Below, piece by piece: positions 1 to 12,180 of a stretch of DNA of 64,000 bases. Below the pieces are notes generated by a model. It ran no database searches. It was not told where the DNA came from and saw only the letters and a list, made by a program, of their open reading frames with translations. Numbering within the stretch: position 1 is the stretch's first letter; each line of letters starts with the position of its first letter. Made by a program: the position numbers and the translations under genes. Source of the DNA: Amblyornis subalaris (taxonomy: Eukaryota > Chordata > Aves > Passeriformes > Ptilonorhynchidae). Location of the stretch: the NCBI GenBank assembly GCA_018881555.1, contig JACAXG010000235.1:163535-227534 (forward strand). Reading direction: 5' to 3'.

Positions 1-31
1 CTGGTGGTTCTGGCCCCTCTGCTGCAAAGTG
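1..31 (+). CDS. ANTXR2: ANTXR2 exon (3' part): end of transmembrane segment and juxtamembrane cysteines
   Basis: The window opens inside this exon. Base 1 is the third base of a codon, and bases 2-31 then read WWFWPLCCKV before a consensus donor (GTG|GTGAGT, intron starts at 32). ANTXR2 is a single-pass type I membrane receptor that binds collagen IV, laminin and collagen VI through an extracellular von Willebrand factor A domain; it is also the anthrax protective-antigen receptor. The Trp/Phe-rich run followed by two Cys and a Lys is the inner edge of the membrane span. Juxtamembrane cysteines of this family are known palmitoylation sites. The exon ends in phase 0, which matches the next exon at 4508. 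The real 5' limit and all extracellular exons lie outside the window. Confidence 0.9.
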
Positions 32-3000
32 GTGAGTATGGACCATGGGGAACAGGCCCTGCACCCTGGGCCATGGGTGGGAAACACCGATCCTGCAGGA
101 AACTGCTGAAGTGACAGGGGAGCAGCATGGGACATGAGCCAGCTCTGGGGGAGTTTCTGACAGGCAGGAAAGGGATGGGGAGACCAGTTCTAGCACGAGG
201 GGTGCACTCTGGGCAGAGCCCCTCCCTGTCTGTGAGTTGCACGCACAGGAACCTGCACCAGCATGGTGATGTTGCTGGAAATGGGGTGGCCATAATGGTG
301 TGCAGATGTTACCCTGAAATCAAGGACCGCTTTCAAAGTGCTGTCACTAAAATTGGTATTTGTAGTCCCTTATGGGCTCTCAAGTTGGAAATCCCTTATT
401 GTTTTCATAATCCCTGCACACACATACATCTCTTTATCTGAGTGCATTCTCTATCCTCACCCCAGCATCAGCAGTGCTGGTTGCTTGACTTCTGCCGTTC
501 CTTCTTCATGGGGGTTAAATAGGGGAAGTTTATTATTCATCCAGCTCAAGGACAGCATGGAGAACTTGGGAAATGGAGATTGCTTCCAGGCTGGTCTGGA
601 TTCCTGGTCTTATTTGGGGCTTGTGGAATGTGGGGCAGAGAGGAACTGGCCTTCTCACCTGACTGTGCTGCAGCCCTCCTAACCCGGGGTGTCCGTGGGG
701 CCCCAGGCTGTCTGAGGGCAGGAAATCCTCAGCCTCCATCTGCACGCCCACAGTCTGGGGTTCCTGAGGTGAGAACAAAAAGCTTCTCTTGTGTCTCACT
801 GTCCACAGCACAGGCCCAACAGAAATCCAGGGACCTTTCTGTTAGTCACCTTACCTGCACTTTATTTTATATGGTGAGCCTCTCTGTGGAAAAGGAACAT
901 TGGAAATCAGTAAGAAGCAAGCTGCTGGTTTTCTTACTTTAAATATGCTCACCGTGATTCATAAACCAGCCTCACAATTTAAAATTCCTACATTAAGCAG
1001 TCCAGTGGATAGTTCTATAGGATTATTTTCCAGCCATATAAAACCGTAGCTCTTCAATTGTTTGTGTCCTCTGTGTTTCCTCCCACCTCTTGTGGATACT
1101 ATTTGTTTCTTTAAGAGAAACAAATTAGGCCTCTTTGCTACAACGCTGCTGAGTTCCAAACCCACTGAACCTACTGCCGAATACTGATCCTTCCTTTTGG
1201 TTTTGCCGGACGTTCTTGGATCCTTGTGCTTTGCCTCACTTCCTGCCCCTCTCTCCTGCACCTGAGGCTTGGACATCACCTGGAAGGGCCCCTTGTGGCT
1301 TAGTAGTCCCGGGCTTTGGAGCAGCGTCCTTGAGGAGAGGGATTAGCATTAGGGCTAGGCAGGACCTGCTCTTCCTTTCCTCTGGGTCTGCTCCGCTGGC
1401 AGAGCACAGCGCCTCTTTGCTAGAACAAAAAGCAGGAGCACAGGAGTCAGAATCCAATGGAAAAGAGAGGTACAGGGGTGTTGTGGGCCGAACAAGTGTC
1501 TGGAGCCAGGCGGGCACGTTGCCCCCTGCCTACGGGCTGAGCTCCATCCTGGCTGGGACTCGGTCTTAGCAATGTTCCATGCTGTGAGGCCTATGGACAC
1601 TCAGAGGGTGGGGCAGGGGGACTCCTCTTCCTTTTTCTTCCTTGTCTCCCGCTTTCAAGGATTTCACTGTGACAGTTCTGTCACTTGTCCCTCGCTATGG
1701 AACATATGATTGCAGCAAGCTGGCTGCAGGCTCCGTGCTGACATCTCCTAATGCCTACACCATGGAGCGGGAGAGAAGTGTTAATGAATGGATCAGAGGC
1801 ACTACTGCCTCAAGCACCAACTTCTTCTTCTTTTTTTAAATTATTTTTTTAAAAGAAATCAGCTCTTCTCCAAACCTGAGCCTTTATTCTTTGCAATTCA
1901 CTGAATGAGATGGAGCTTTGCCTGGAGAGGCTGATGATAAAACAAAACAAACTGAGGAAGCAGCACATCTCTCCGTGAGGATGATGAGCCAGCAGTGTTA
2001 TTCAGAGTCTTCGGCATTTAAACAATCTGAATCCAGCTCAGGAAAGGTTAATTTACGATACTCCGGTCTTCCTGTGTGCAGTTCTGCGTGCAGCTCCATG
2101 CAGAGCTGCACGTGTGCCTCGGATTTCTCTTCTTCATAAACAGCTTTCTACTGATTCCACTTGGAATATCCCATGATTGAAAATAATCCTTGTGTGTGCA
2201 CGTGTGACTCAAGTGTGTGAGTGTGAGAGCCTGTGGAAGCATAAGGATGCAGGCATTGACATTCCAGTGCTGTCAGCAGGGTGAGGAGCTGCTACTCAAA
2301 GCAGATTATTTTCTCACACCACTGTCACTTTTAAAACAAGTTTCATTTTCTGAAGCCATTAGAAATAACAGCTAATTAATAGACTGCTTGGTTTTAAACC
2401 GAATTTCCCCTCAAACTTCAGGGAGTTCAGGAGCTGGCACAGGATTGGATCCTCCACTTGGGGAGGCAAGCAAAAGCTGCCATTGACTGTTGCCTTTGGA
2501 AGCCACAGTGAAGTCAACAAGTCAGGTTTCCCGTGATTGTCCAGGGTGGAAATTGTGATTCCTGCATCTCAACGGGTGCAGGGCTCATGGGAATTCCATC
2601 CCTCATGACAGAGGTTTGCTGGGCAAAGCTGTCTGTGCTCAGACAGATGTGAGGTTTTAGAGTGGCACAGCTGTGGAAAGGGGAAGGACAATGCCATTTC
2701 ATATGGGTTTATATAAATCTGCTACCTAGGAGGACTGACAGAGAAATACATTGTTTTGGGGTGATGGTTACAGACGGGCAAAATGGAAATAAGGACAGAA
2801 ATCAAATGAGGTGGCCCTTACCAGCACCACTGAGTGAAAGTGCTGGTTTATTGTTTCCAGTCTCCTAATTGTTTTCAGTGAGAATTAAATATCTCCAGGC
2901 TCTGGAATATCCTACTCGGCATCCAGGTATCTCTCAGGATCTGTCCCATGATCCCTCTGTGTTGCTGTTTCATGTAAAGTTGGAGTAGTAATTCCAGTGT

Positions 3001-4507
3001 GGCTCTCAGGAACGTTTCACTAATTAAATACTTAATTTCTGCTAAGTATTCTGGAAATTCCTCATGGCTGGGAAGAAAAAGCGTTCAGAAATATTTAAAG
3101 AAAAGTAACTTCTGGTGTGTTTTTGCAACAGCATAGCAGCAAAGGGATGTCTAGTTAAAGTCCACTGTTCACTTTCCAATCCACCCAAAGCACTCTGAGC
3201 TTGCCAGATGAACAATTCCATATCTTAAACCTGAAGGGTTGTGGAAGACTGGTTCCAGGGGTGCCATAACTTATCTCTCCTGTTGGGCAGAATTCCTGTA
3301 TCCAGTGCTGAAAGTCCACAGCCTGTTTAGGCAGTAAGTAGTAACTCTCTTGGTAGCACTGAGAGCTGAAATGTAAATCAAGATGGAAAACTCTGTTGGT
3401 CAAGGAAAACATGTTTCTTTCATTCTGACCATCATTCTTTCATTCTATTCTGACCATCTCTGCAGTGATATTTTTATAGGCAGTGGTTAATGAAAGTACT
3501 ATAATTAATAGCACAGAATGAATAAAGTAAGGCATATTTCAGTTAAGGTCCTCAATCCTGTATTAGATTTAGGTGTTTGTCCGCATGGACAGTTCTGGAT
3601 GTGTTTGTGTAATACCAAGGCATTGCAGGAACAGACTCCTTTATGTTCATGGTACATTTTTTAGTCATTTCCAAGCAATACTTAAGCCCAAAAAATGGCT
3701 CGATGTCACCAAAGGACTTATTTTCAGCTTACAAACCTGCTTTTCTCATGGAGGAATGGCTGTGCATTCAGTTTTCAGCCGTATCAGTGAAGAGGGTCCC
3801 TGGTTTCCCTCTCCCCTCCCGAGACTGTCAGTGCTGGGCACTCCGTGAGCTTTACAGTGTGGATGTGACAAAGGGAATGGGAAGAGACCGTAGGAGAGAT
3901 TTAAATAGAGGTGTAAGTAATGATCCTGGGAGTGGGCCTCACCCGGAGCAGTGTCAGAAGTGTGGGAGTGTGACTGCAGTGCGGGCACTGCACAGTCATA
4001 GAGCTGAGAGCTGGGAAATGTGAGAGCTGCGGAAGCATTCGGGACATCCAGAGGTGAAGCCTGAGCTGCCAGAAGGCATTTCACACTTGTCACTGGGCCA
4101 GAGACTACCCAGCAGCATGGCACCAGCAGCAGCAGCTCGGCCCACGGCTGTGCAGGACCTCACACAGGCCTCGGACGCTTTTCCTCCGGGATTGCTAATG
4201 GGCTCCGTGGGGTCTCGTCACTGGCTGCTCCTTAGAGCGGCTGAGGCTCATCCGGCCAGGAAGCGTGGTGGCAGACGCGTCTGCCCGAGTGTCTCCAGGC
4301 CAGGGATGGCATGTTCTGTCAGATGGATGGTGTTAATTTCCAGAAGGCCTCGATGATGGATGCTCAGGGGACCGGGCGGCAGTGGCTGCCAGCTCGCCAG
4401 CAGACGTGGGGGCTTGGATGGAAACAGTTCACTCTTTACCATGTTCTGTTGCCTTCTGGCTGCTGCCAGCGCAGCACCTTATTCTTTTCTATGTTTGGCT
4501 CTTTCAG
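32..4507 (+). other. ANTXR2: ANTXR2 intron, 4.5 kb
   Basis: The intron runs from the GTGAGT donor at 32 to a pyrimidine-rich acceptor ending CTCTTTCAG at 4507. I see no gene in it. It holds a T/A-rich run near 1819-1855, a perfect 10-bp inverted repeat at 2087-2112, a TG-rich stretch around 2190-2235 and a small imperfect duplication around 3414-3458. The open frames here are short, unlike known proteins, and overlap on both strands. Confidence 0.85.
2087..2112. repeat. Perfect 10-bp inverted repeat, 6-nt loop
   Basis: The arms CGTGCAGCTC and GAGCTGCACG are exact reverse complements separated by CATGCA. The loop is too short and the arms too short for a microRNA precursor. It may simply be a chance palindrome within a TGCA-rich patch. 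Confidence 0.6.
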
Positions 4508-4549
4508 GTCATCAAGGATCCCCCTCCACCTCCGCCAGCCCCAAAAGAG
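4508..4549 (+). CDS. ANTXR2: ANTXR2 exon: proline-rich cytoplasmic linker
   Basis: This 42-nt exon encodes 14 residues, VIKDPPPPPPAPKE, directly after the membrane-proximal segment. It is bordered by CTCTTTCAG upstream and GAG|GTATGG downstream, and both ends are in phase 0. The polyproline run after VIKD is characteristic of the ANTXR1/ANTXR2 juxtamembrane tail, and polyproline stretches commonly bind SH3 or WW domains or profilin. The acidic run continues into the next exon (EEEQEP), so the join is supported on both sides. This is a micro-exon that gene predictors easily miss. Confidence 0.93.
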
Positions 4550-5244
<695 letters not shown>

Positions 5245-8006
5245 TGAGGCTGCAAGTGTGGAAACAAAGACTTGAAAGTGCACTGAAAATACAAGGCCAT
5301 AATGTGTGCTTGTCTTCCCACTGGCGTAAGCCTTGGAAAATTCGTTACCATATCGAACAATTCTGACCTTGCCTCTGAAAGAACAGCTTTCAGTAGTTCC
5401 ATTTGACTGGGACTTTAAATAGCTGCCTCAAGACATGCTCTTTCCATCAAGCTAATGAGAAAGAAAGAGTGAGAGCCTTTTCTGCGTGTTTTGGAAGGAA
5501 TTACAGTGAAACATAAGTCCCCCAAGTGTGGGCCAGCCAAATGCGCTGACAATGGTGACGCTGAGGAGAGGCTTGATCCCAGAGGGACGCNCAGCGACAA
5601 CAGAGCCTGTCTTTGAAGAGACATGATAGCATCATGTTAATTAAAACAGAATGAAGAATGTGCNTCCTTATGGGCACATCCTTATGGCAGGTTTTATAGT
5701 CAAGTCAGCCTTTATGGAATGTGCAAAGCAGTTTTTAACTGCAGTCCAGGAAGCTGTCTCTGTCTGAAACACCCACCTAGGCCATACTGGGGTGTCTTGG
5801 TGAAACTCTGAAGGTACTGGCCTAACCAGCTTTGCTTGAGTACTTTTTAAATGCAGCAGCAGAATGTGCAGGTTTGAAGCTGTGTTGCTTATATGCATTT
5901 TCTTCAGCAGTTCAGAATTGCTAATTTAGAAGAGCTTCAGATTTCACAAAAAGAAAACATTTTGTGCAGTGTTTTTCAGAGGCAAACTAGGAAATGCTTT
6001 CCAACATCAAGAATTACAAGGCTGTATTTCTGAGGGGAACTACGATAGCCTCCAGGAGGGGTTCCAAGGTTTAAACCGTTCCAGTCTAAAGGGGATATTG
6101 CACAATGGAGCAGAAACCTCATGAACACAAGTGACATCAGGACCACAAAGAAATGCGTGTTCAGCCCACGACGAAAATGCAAACGAGAGTAGAAACTGAT
6201 GATTAGGTTAGAAAACCTTTCAATCTGTGGTGGGAATTTTGTGCAGGACTAAGGGCTAAAGATGTAAACCAACTGAAATTCCTGCCAGCACGATCACGGC
6301 CCCTTGAAAGGTCCCCCTTCTGTGGGGCTGGGGCTCTGTCTGTCCCTGGGACCTGAGAGTACTGACAGGTTTGGGTGAGCACCGATGGTCAGTGCCTCCA
6401 GGATTGGCTGGGGAGCTTCACCTCTGCCCTGCAGTATCTGTGACTGGGGCTGGGAAAACGGGCTCAGGNTGTTGGGAGAGCAGGACAGAGCTCATAGCTC
6501 TCCCTGGCTCAGGAGAGCACACTGGTCCTTTGGGGAATTGGGGCAGAGATGAGAGAGAAAGCACACTCCAGTGGAGGTTGTTCCTTACCTGGCAGTTAAA
6601 GGTGGTTTCTGTGCTGTGGCCAGCAACAAACTTACTGGACCAGTCACGACATTGCTTCCATGCTTGCAGTCCATGTTGCAGTGCAGTTGCCCGTTTCTTA
6701 CTGTTTCTGTGTTCCCTGTTCTTCTGCCATTCCTCCAGCAGCTTGATTCCTCTGGCAGCTTCCCTGTCTGGAGAAGAGGAGGGACTGAACCGGCACCCTT
6801 CCATGTCCCACTCCTGTGTTCCCTTTTGGGGCAGTTACCCATTCAGTCCTGCCTTCCCCACTAGCTTCACCCCTCTGTGACAGCCCCAGATAGCTTGGGC
6901 AGTGCTGTTTGCTATTTCTAGCTCTGTCTTTTGGCAGTGCTTTAAAGGTTTGTTATGTCATTGCCAGACCCCACCCATTACAGTTAAATTCGTTTTTATG
7001 TCAAAATTGGGTGGTCAGACTCCACCAATCCTGGTTTCTTCTGGGTGATGTGGCTTCCATCTGAAGGAGAAGGTGGGTCCCTCATTTTTTCAGTGAGAGA
7101 CCCACCGTCTAAACGGTTTTAACAGTGTTTGAACTACATTTTAGCAACCACGTAACAACCACTGTAAAAGTACCATCCATCACAGTGCATGACACAGATG
7201 CACAGGAGTCTCCTTGCAGGCCAGACCACAGCAAATGGCATGATTATGGAAAGTCTTGCTGAAAAGATCCAGGCCAGTTTCACTAAGGACTTTGAAACTC
7301 CAGCCATAGCTTTTAGCTGTTCCTTTTCGGATGAGAAGGGAACAGCCTTGTCCAGGCTTGTTTCTGTGTGGAGTACAGCAAACACGCCTGCTCAGATTGC
7401 TGCACGGTACTTCCAGTTACAAGGTGGAAATAGGATTCCTGCAGCAAGACAAATCATCCCTCTTAGAGGGAGGGTTTTGCCATGTATTTCCTCTGCAGAG
7501 CACAGTGAGTATAGCCTTTAGGCAAGTGGGAATACGTCTGTCACCCCAACACTGATAACCCAGGTTTCCTGCCCTTTCAACTGTTAGTATATATTTTATA
7601 CGCTTGGAGGAGTTGTTAACATGCATATTGCTACATGTTCTATATGCACTTAAGCAGGTTAGACTGCTTCACCTGCATTTCTCCAGTATGTGTCTTCCTG
7701 CAGGACAACATGGAAACCTGAGCAGGTTGAAGGAGCTTCTGCTCAAACCTGCCCAAGCATCACATTTGATCTGCCCTGGGGTTCTCAAAAACTCTCTGGG
7801 TTAGGAAACCTAAGTTCCAGAAATCTTGGCTTTCATGGGTGCCAGATTAAGATCTGGTATTTTAGGATAAATAAGAACTGACAATTGTATTTTTATATCA
7901 TTACTTAGAGAAGATTTTCCCTGTCTCCTGTACAGCCCATGTGAAGCATGATAGTGCCGTGACCTTCCAAAAGCGTCTCCCGCTGGAAAGCTGCTCAGGA
8001 GGGCCA

Positions 8007-8033
8007 GCACACGCACACATACACACACACAAA
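8007..8033. repeat. Compound CA microsatellite
   Basis: An interrupted CA repeat (ACACGCACACATACACACACACAAA) immediately precedes the LTR. On the minus strand it reads as a TG run just downstream of the LTR's U5-like end, so it may be part of the inserted element or may be the site it entered. Confidence 0.8.
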
Positions 8034-8040
8034 CCGGGTA

Positions 8041-8460
8041 GCTTCTTGAAGAATATGATCGGCGGCAAAGAGCCAGGAAGGGTCTTCGTATGGGGTTCTA
8101 TGGGAGAGGTTTATTGAGGCCACACCACGTGAAGGAATCTAGGAACAAAGACAAAGGATGAGGGAGGGTCCAGGGCTATATATGGGGCCGGTAAGGGCAG
8201 AGAGAGCATCAGGACCAATAGTCCGAGGGCAAAGGGGCGGTACACAGGTGGGGCTAGGGTAAGGGAGCCAATGGGGAAAGACTGGGGGAGTGGTGAGGGA
8301 GCAAGGGCCAATGGGGGAACGGGAAAGGGAGAACTTTCTGGAACAAGGGCATATAAGGTATAAAGGGGCGGGGAGGCCAACGGGCCAACCGGGGAAACAG
8401 AACTAGGGTACATTAACATAACAGAAACAGAGCATCCTGGGAGAGGCGTTTTCTATATCA
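8041..8460 (-). mobile_element. Solo long terminal repeat of an endogenous retrovirus
   Basis: Read on the minus strand, this block is laid out like an LTR. There is a C/T-rich U3 with three ATTGG (inverted CCAAT) boxes, seen as CCAAT on + at 8215, 8268 and 8308. A TATA-like box follows (TATATA, + 8177-8182), then an AATAAA polyadenylation signal about 70 bp further on (+ 8110-8115), then a short U5-like end. No gag, pol or env coding remains nearby, so it looks like a solo LTR. The edges are approximate: candidate TG...CA ends exist, but I could not find a convincing target-site duplication. I infer the class only as an avian ERV and cannot name the family. It lies antisense to ANTXR2. Confidence 0.6.
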
Positions 8461-8774
8461 CTGACCTGTGGGTGCACTTCGTGTTCCTCCCTCCAGGGGA
8501 CCCTCGTGGTTCCTCTGGCACTAGGCCCTCTGGCTTCCACATGATAGGATTTTCTTTCACTATGGAGACTTACTGACTTTTCACTACTGAGACTTATTTA
8601 CAGACATTTAACTAAGACCATTGTTATCATAAATAAAGAGGTAATGTTCTCAGTACTTCCTCTCTTGTTTATCCAGAAACTCTTCCAGATTTATCCTTGT
8701 TCAGCTCCCTCTCTTACCTGCAGCAGTTTACCTGCCTTGCAGTGCACTCACACCAGAACTCTGCCTTTCTTCAG

Positions 8775-8942
8775 GTGCGCTGGGGCGACAAGGGCTCCAC
8801 AGAAGAAGGGGCCAGGTTGGAAAAAGCAAAGAATGCTGTGGTGAAACTCCCAGAAGAACCAGAAGAGCCTTTTCACCCTAAACCACCTAAACCAAAGCCT
8901 ACCTCACCAGCCATGCAGCAGAAGTGGTACACGCCAATCAAG
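8775..8942 (+). CDS. ANTXR2: ANTXR2 exon: [13 protein letters not shown] segment, basic-proline region, start of Ant_C core
   Basis: This 168-nt exon encodes 56 residues in phase 0. It opens [20 protein letters not shown], the signature that tells this family apart, passes through [12 protein letters not shown] and a Pro/Lys-rich stretch ([10 protein letters not shown]), and ends QQKWYTPIK before the donor AAG|GTAATC. The acceptor is CTGCCTTTCTTCAG. The Lys/Pro-rich linker and the KWYTPIK end favour ANTXR2 over ANTXR1, which as I recall has a Tyr/Asn-rich segment and KWYSPIK here. The segment is part of the conserved cytoplasmic domain (Pfam Ant_C) implicated in actin coupling and trafficking. 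Confidence 0.96.
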
Positions 8943-10047
8943 GTAATCTTTTCCAGTCCTTGGTATGCTGGATTACTAAAGGCTGGAATCTGTGTGCCTT
9001 ATGCAGGCTGAGCTGTATATTACTTTCCAAGTGTTCCCATTCAAGTGTAATGTGCTATTCTCAAAGGGAACACCTACTCAGCAGGAATGGCAGGAGCAGT
9101 TTGTAGCCCTAAATGCAATATTTGATCATTACTGCCACGTTCTGTTTGCCTTCCCTTAAAAAGGGACATATTGTACAGTGAGAGCATTAGAATCTATGGG
9201 GGCTTTGTTGGCTTAGTAGAGCTAATTAAATCCAAAACTGCACAGTTTGTAGCTGTTACACTAAGTTTTAAACACACATTGTCGTTACAAACCAAGAAAA
9301 GCAAAAAATTGTGTAAAACAGTGTAATGCAAGAAGTCTGACAAAAAGCAAATTGTTATATCTGGCTCATAATAATGGTGCTCTGAGTCACCTGCAAACAT
9401 GTCACAAGCACTTGATACAAATGGAGGGTGGGTCTGTACATACCTTGCTTTAAGGTGTTAAGAGCAGAAAATACACAGGTGTAACTGGGACTCTGGATAC
9501 TTCCGTCTTTGCAAGTGCCTGCGAGTCCTTTCTGACCCGCAGAAAACCCTGAAGCCAGGTTGCCCAGACACACAAGGCAAGGTCTGGAGCCATCTCCGCA
9601 GAGCAGATGCGCCTAACCCGCAGTGGAGCTGCTGTGTGTGTCCTGCACAGGCAGCTGCACAGCTGCAGTGACTCTGCTGCACCCACAGCACGGGGGACTC
9701 ACCGTGTGGCACAGCCGTGTGCCACATGCCCAGCAGGGCCCACATATGTCCTGTAAAACAAATAAATACATTTATGTGGGATAAGCCCCAGATGAACACA
9801 GGCGTGTTCAGCCCAAACTACGGCAAACAGAGCTCCGCTCCTGGATGGCTCCGCTCCCCAGGCAGGTGAGTGCCCTGCCTGGCACTCAGGTGGGCAGGAG
9901 CAGCACCGCAGCGGCTAGGGGCGTGCACAGCGCAGGCTTACGCTCTGCTTGCCCGGCTCCAAGGAAGCCGTGTGGTCCCTGTCCCCGGGATGCCCCTGGG
10001 GCGGGTGGGTGCGCTCCCCGCTGAGCGAGCCCGTTGTGTCCCCGCAG
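8943..10047 (+). other. ANTXR2: ANTXR2 intron, 1.1 kb
   Basis: Donor GTAATC at 8943; acceptor TGTCCCCGCAG ending at 10047. The 5' half is AT-rich and the last 250 bp become GC- and CpG-rich, so the following exon sits in a local GC peak. No separate gene is seen. Confidence 0.88.
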
Positions 10048-10128
10048 GGCCGGCTGGACGCGCTGTGGGCGCTGCTGCGGCGCCAGTACGACCGAGTCTC
10101 GCTCATGCGGCCCCAGCAAGGAGACCAG
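10048..10128 (+). CDS. ANTXR2: ANTXR2 penultimate coding exon: Ant_C core
   Basis: This 81-nt exon encodes 27 residues: [17 protein letters not shown], then [10 protein letters not shown], before the donor CAG|GTGGGT. With the preceding WYTPIK it forms the best conserved block of the anthrax-receptor C-terminal domain. Phase is 0 at both ends. Codons are strikingly GC-rich at third positions (CTG, GCG, CGG, CGC), unlike the other exons, and the exon is embedded in a CpG-rich island spanning about 9840-10260. As I recall the human protein it reads QEGDE here, so the bird protein appears to have lost two acidic residues (QQGDQ). Confidence 0.96.
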
Positions 10129-11588
10129 GTGGGTGTGCGGCGGGCAAGGGGCAGGGCACGGCCAGCCTGGGCAGCTCTGGCGTGGGGAACAGAGAGCCAC
10201 CGGAGTGGCACAGCGGGAAGAGTAACACACCGGGGAAGCTGCACAGCGGTGTGGAGACGTGGTTCCAACACGGGGCTCTGAAGGCAGAGGGCACGGGTGT
10301 TGGATGTTGTGTGTGCTCAGCTGGAAAACAGGAACACAGCCTCATNCAGGGTAAACTCTGTAACAGGCACACAAATATCTCTCAGACCCAGCTGTTCGTA
10401 AGAGCAGAGCCTGGCAATAATGTCCATGCGAGTTGCTTCCCAGAGCTTCGCACTTCCACCCCAAAGGAACCTTTCACAGAACAAAAAGGTGAGGAACTGC
10501 ATTTCTCAGACAATCCTTTCTCCTGGGTCACTTGTGACCACTGAAAAAGGGGCCTTTCTCCGAAAGGCTGCTTTAATGGGGACACAGAGCTGCCATTTGC
10601 ACCTCTGATAGTGAGGCCAGATTGGGTATTTCTGATTGCTGCTCCTCAGGAAAGTATCACTTCGAATGTCAGCATTTATCTCCTGGGACCACTCCGCTTC
10701 CTGTTTGTGGCACTTGGGAAGAGCCACGGGAGCAAACACTTTCCTTTAAATAGGATGGCAACAGATCCACAGTCTCACATACCACAGAGCACTACTGTGC
10801 GGGAACACTGTGCAACATACAACATAAAGGGACATAAAAGGATGAGAGGGCTTAAGGGGAGGGAGTTACATGTGGTAGAATAGGAGGTAATGGGAATTTC
10901 GATTATTTTCCTGGGATGAAGTTTGGTGCTGTTCAAAAGGAAGAAAAGGTGAGACTAAAGTAAGACAAGTGTTGGAAGCAGCAGAATGGCCAAGTGCAGT
11001 GCTGCAAGTAGAGAGCACAGCTGGATACAGGTGTGAGCGTTGTTACCTTGGCAGGTTATTCACTGTTTGCAGGCATGATGGATGTAACACGGAGCAGCGT
11101 TAACAACAGCAAATCTACATACAAAATACATGGCACAATACAGTTTAACAGGTAAATTCAAGGTAAATGGGAATATAGAAGAAGTGGTGCCTTAAAAAGC
11201 TAAAAAAGTGTCAGTCAGGCCCTGTTTTGGGGATTTCTGACCCTAAAGGCAGGGAGTTACTGTAAGGATTGCCCTCGGGGCAGGCTTTGCTGAGCCATTG
11301 TGCAGTCAGAAACCTGCCTTCTCTGGGCCTGACAGGAGGAACACCGGCCAGCACCTCAGTTTGTGAAAAACAGAGCAGTGTCCCAAGGGAAAAGAAATGA
11401 TGTTTGTGCCTAACTGAATGGTGTGTCAGGTGTGACCTGTGTCACTGCAGAGTGCCATTTCTGTCTGCGCAGTGTTCGGTGTCTTGGGGAAAAAATGACA
11501 TCTTTTTCCTTGTTCTGACATGCTGAGTAAGGGATCCCGTGGTGGGCCCCTAGGTGTGTTTCAGTGCACGTGTGCACAAGGAGACACG

Positions 11589-11607
11589 CACACACACACA
11601 CACACAC
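11589..11607. repeat. CA dinucleotide microsatellite
   Basis: About nine CA units in an uninterrupted run, just upstream of the CpG island. Confidence 0.9.
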
Positions 11608-11760
11608 TTGCCTTGGAAACAGCAATCATGGAGTTGTTCTATTATGCATCATCTTTCTTTTATTGTTTTAAGAACTCACTAGTTCCATTCGTAGAAGAAT
11701 TCACTGCTGAATTTGAGTCCTTGATCAAGCAATAGAAATTTAGGCATGAAGTATCAAAGC

Positions 11761-12180
11761 AGAGCGAGCTTTTCTTGCCTCCCGGTGCTGTCCCACGTGT
11801 GCCGTGTGCCAGGCGGTGCGAGGGTGGCCCGCTGCGAGGGCTGTAGCGGGAGGCTCCGATGGCGGCTCAAGTCCCGGGAGGCGCGGCCGTTGGAGGCGGG
11901 CACCGCCCAGGTGTGCCGAGCAGGTTGTGGGCGCAGCTGTGCGGCGGCCGCGGGAGCGCGGGGCAGGCTGGGGCACGCGGGGCCCGGGGGCTGGAACACT
12001 AAAGGTAGCGCGGCTTGGACACAGCTGCTCCCCAGCTCGCCTCAGGCACAAATCCAGAGATCCAACGCAGGCCGGCTGTGCTGGGGGCCGAGGACACGCA
12101 GCCACTTCAGAGACAGCTGCACGCCGCGGCAGCTGCGCCGGGCTCCCAGCGAGGGACAGGGACAGCAGGTATGGATCGAG
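11761..12180. promoter_or_regulatory. Intronic CpG island
   Basis: I count about 42 CpG dinucleotides by eye in 420 bp, roughly one per 10 bp, while flanking intron sequence has few. Several GGGCGG/CCGCCC-like GC boxes and NotI/SacII-type sites occur near 11940-11960. Such islands usually mark promoters or Polycomb targets in vertebrates. A candidate splice donor (CAGCAG|GTATGG, GT at 12169) lies at its 3' edge, compatible with a first exon of a + strand transcript, but I found no protein to go with it. The open frames through it on both strands are explained by high GC content. Confidence 0.6.

Noticed and set aside
2087..2112. Hairpin considered as a microRNA precursor
   Set aside because: The stem is only 10 bp with no extension of pairing outside it, far short of a pre-miRNA.
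9870..10544. 224-codon + strand open frame across the penultimate ANTXR2 exon
   Set aside because: It is in a different frame from the true exon (10048-10128). Its length comes from the GC-rich, stop-poor composition, and its peptide has no family resemblance.
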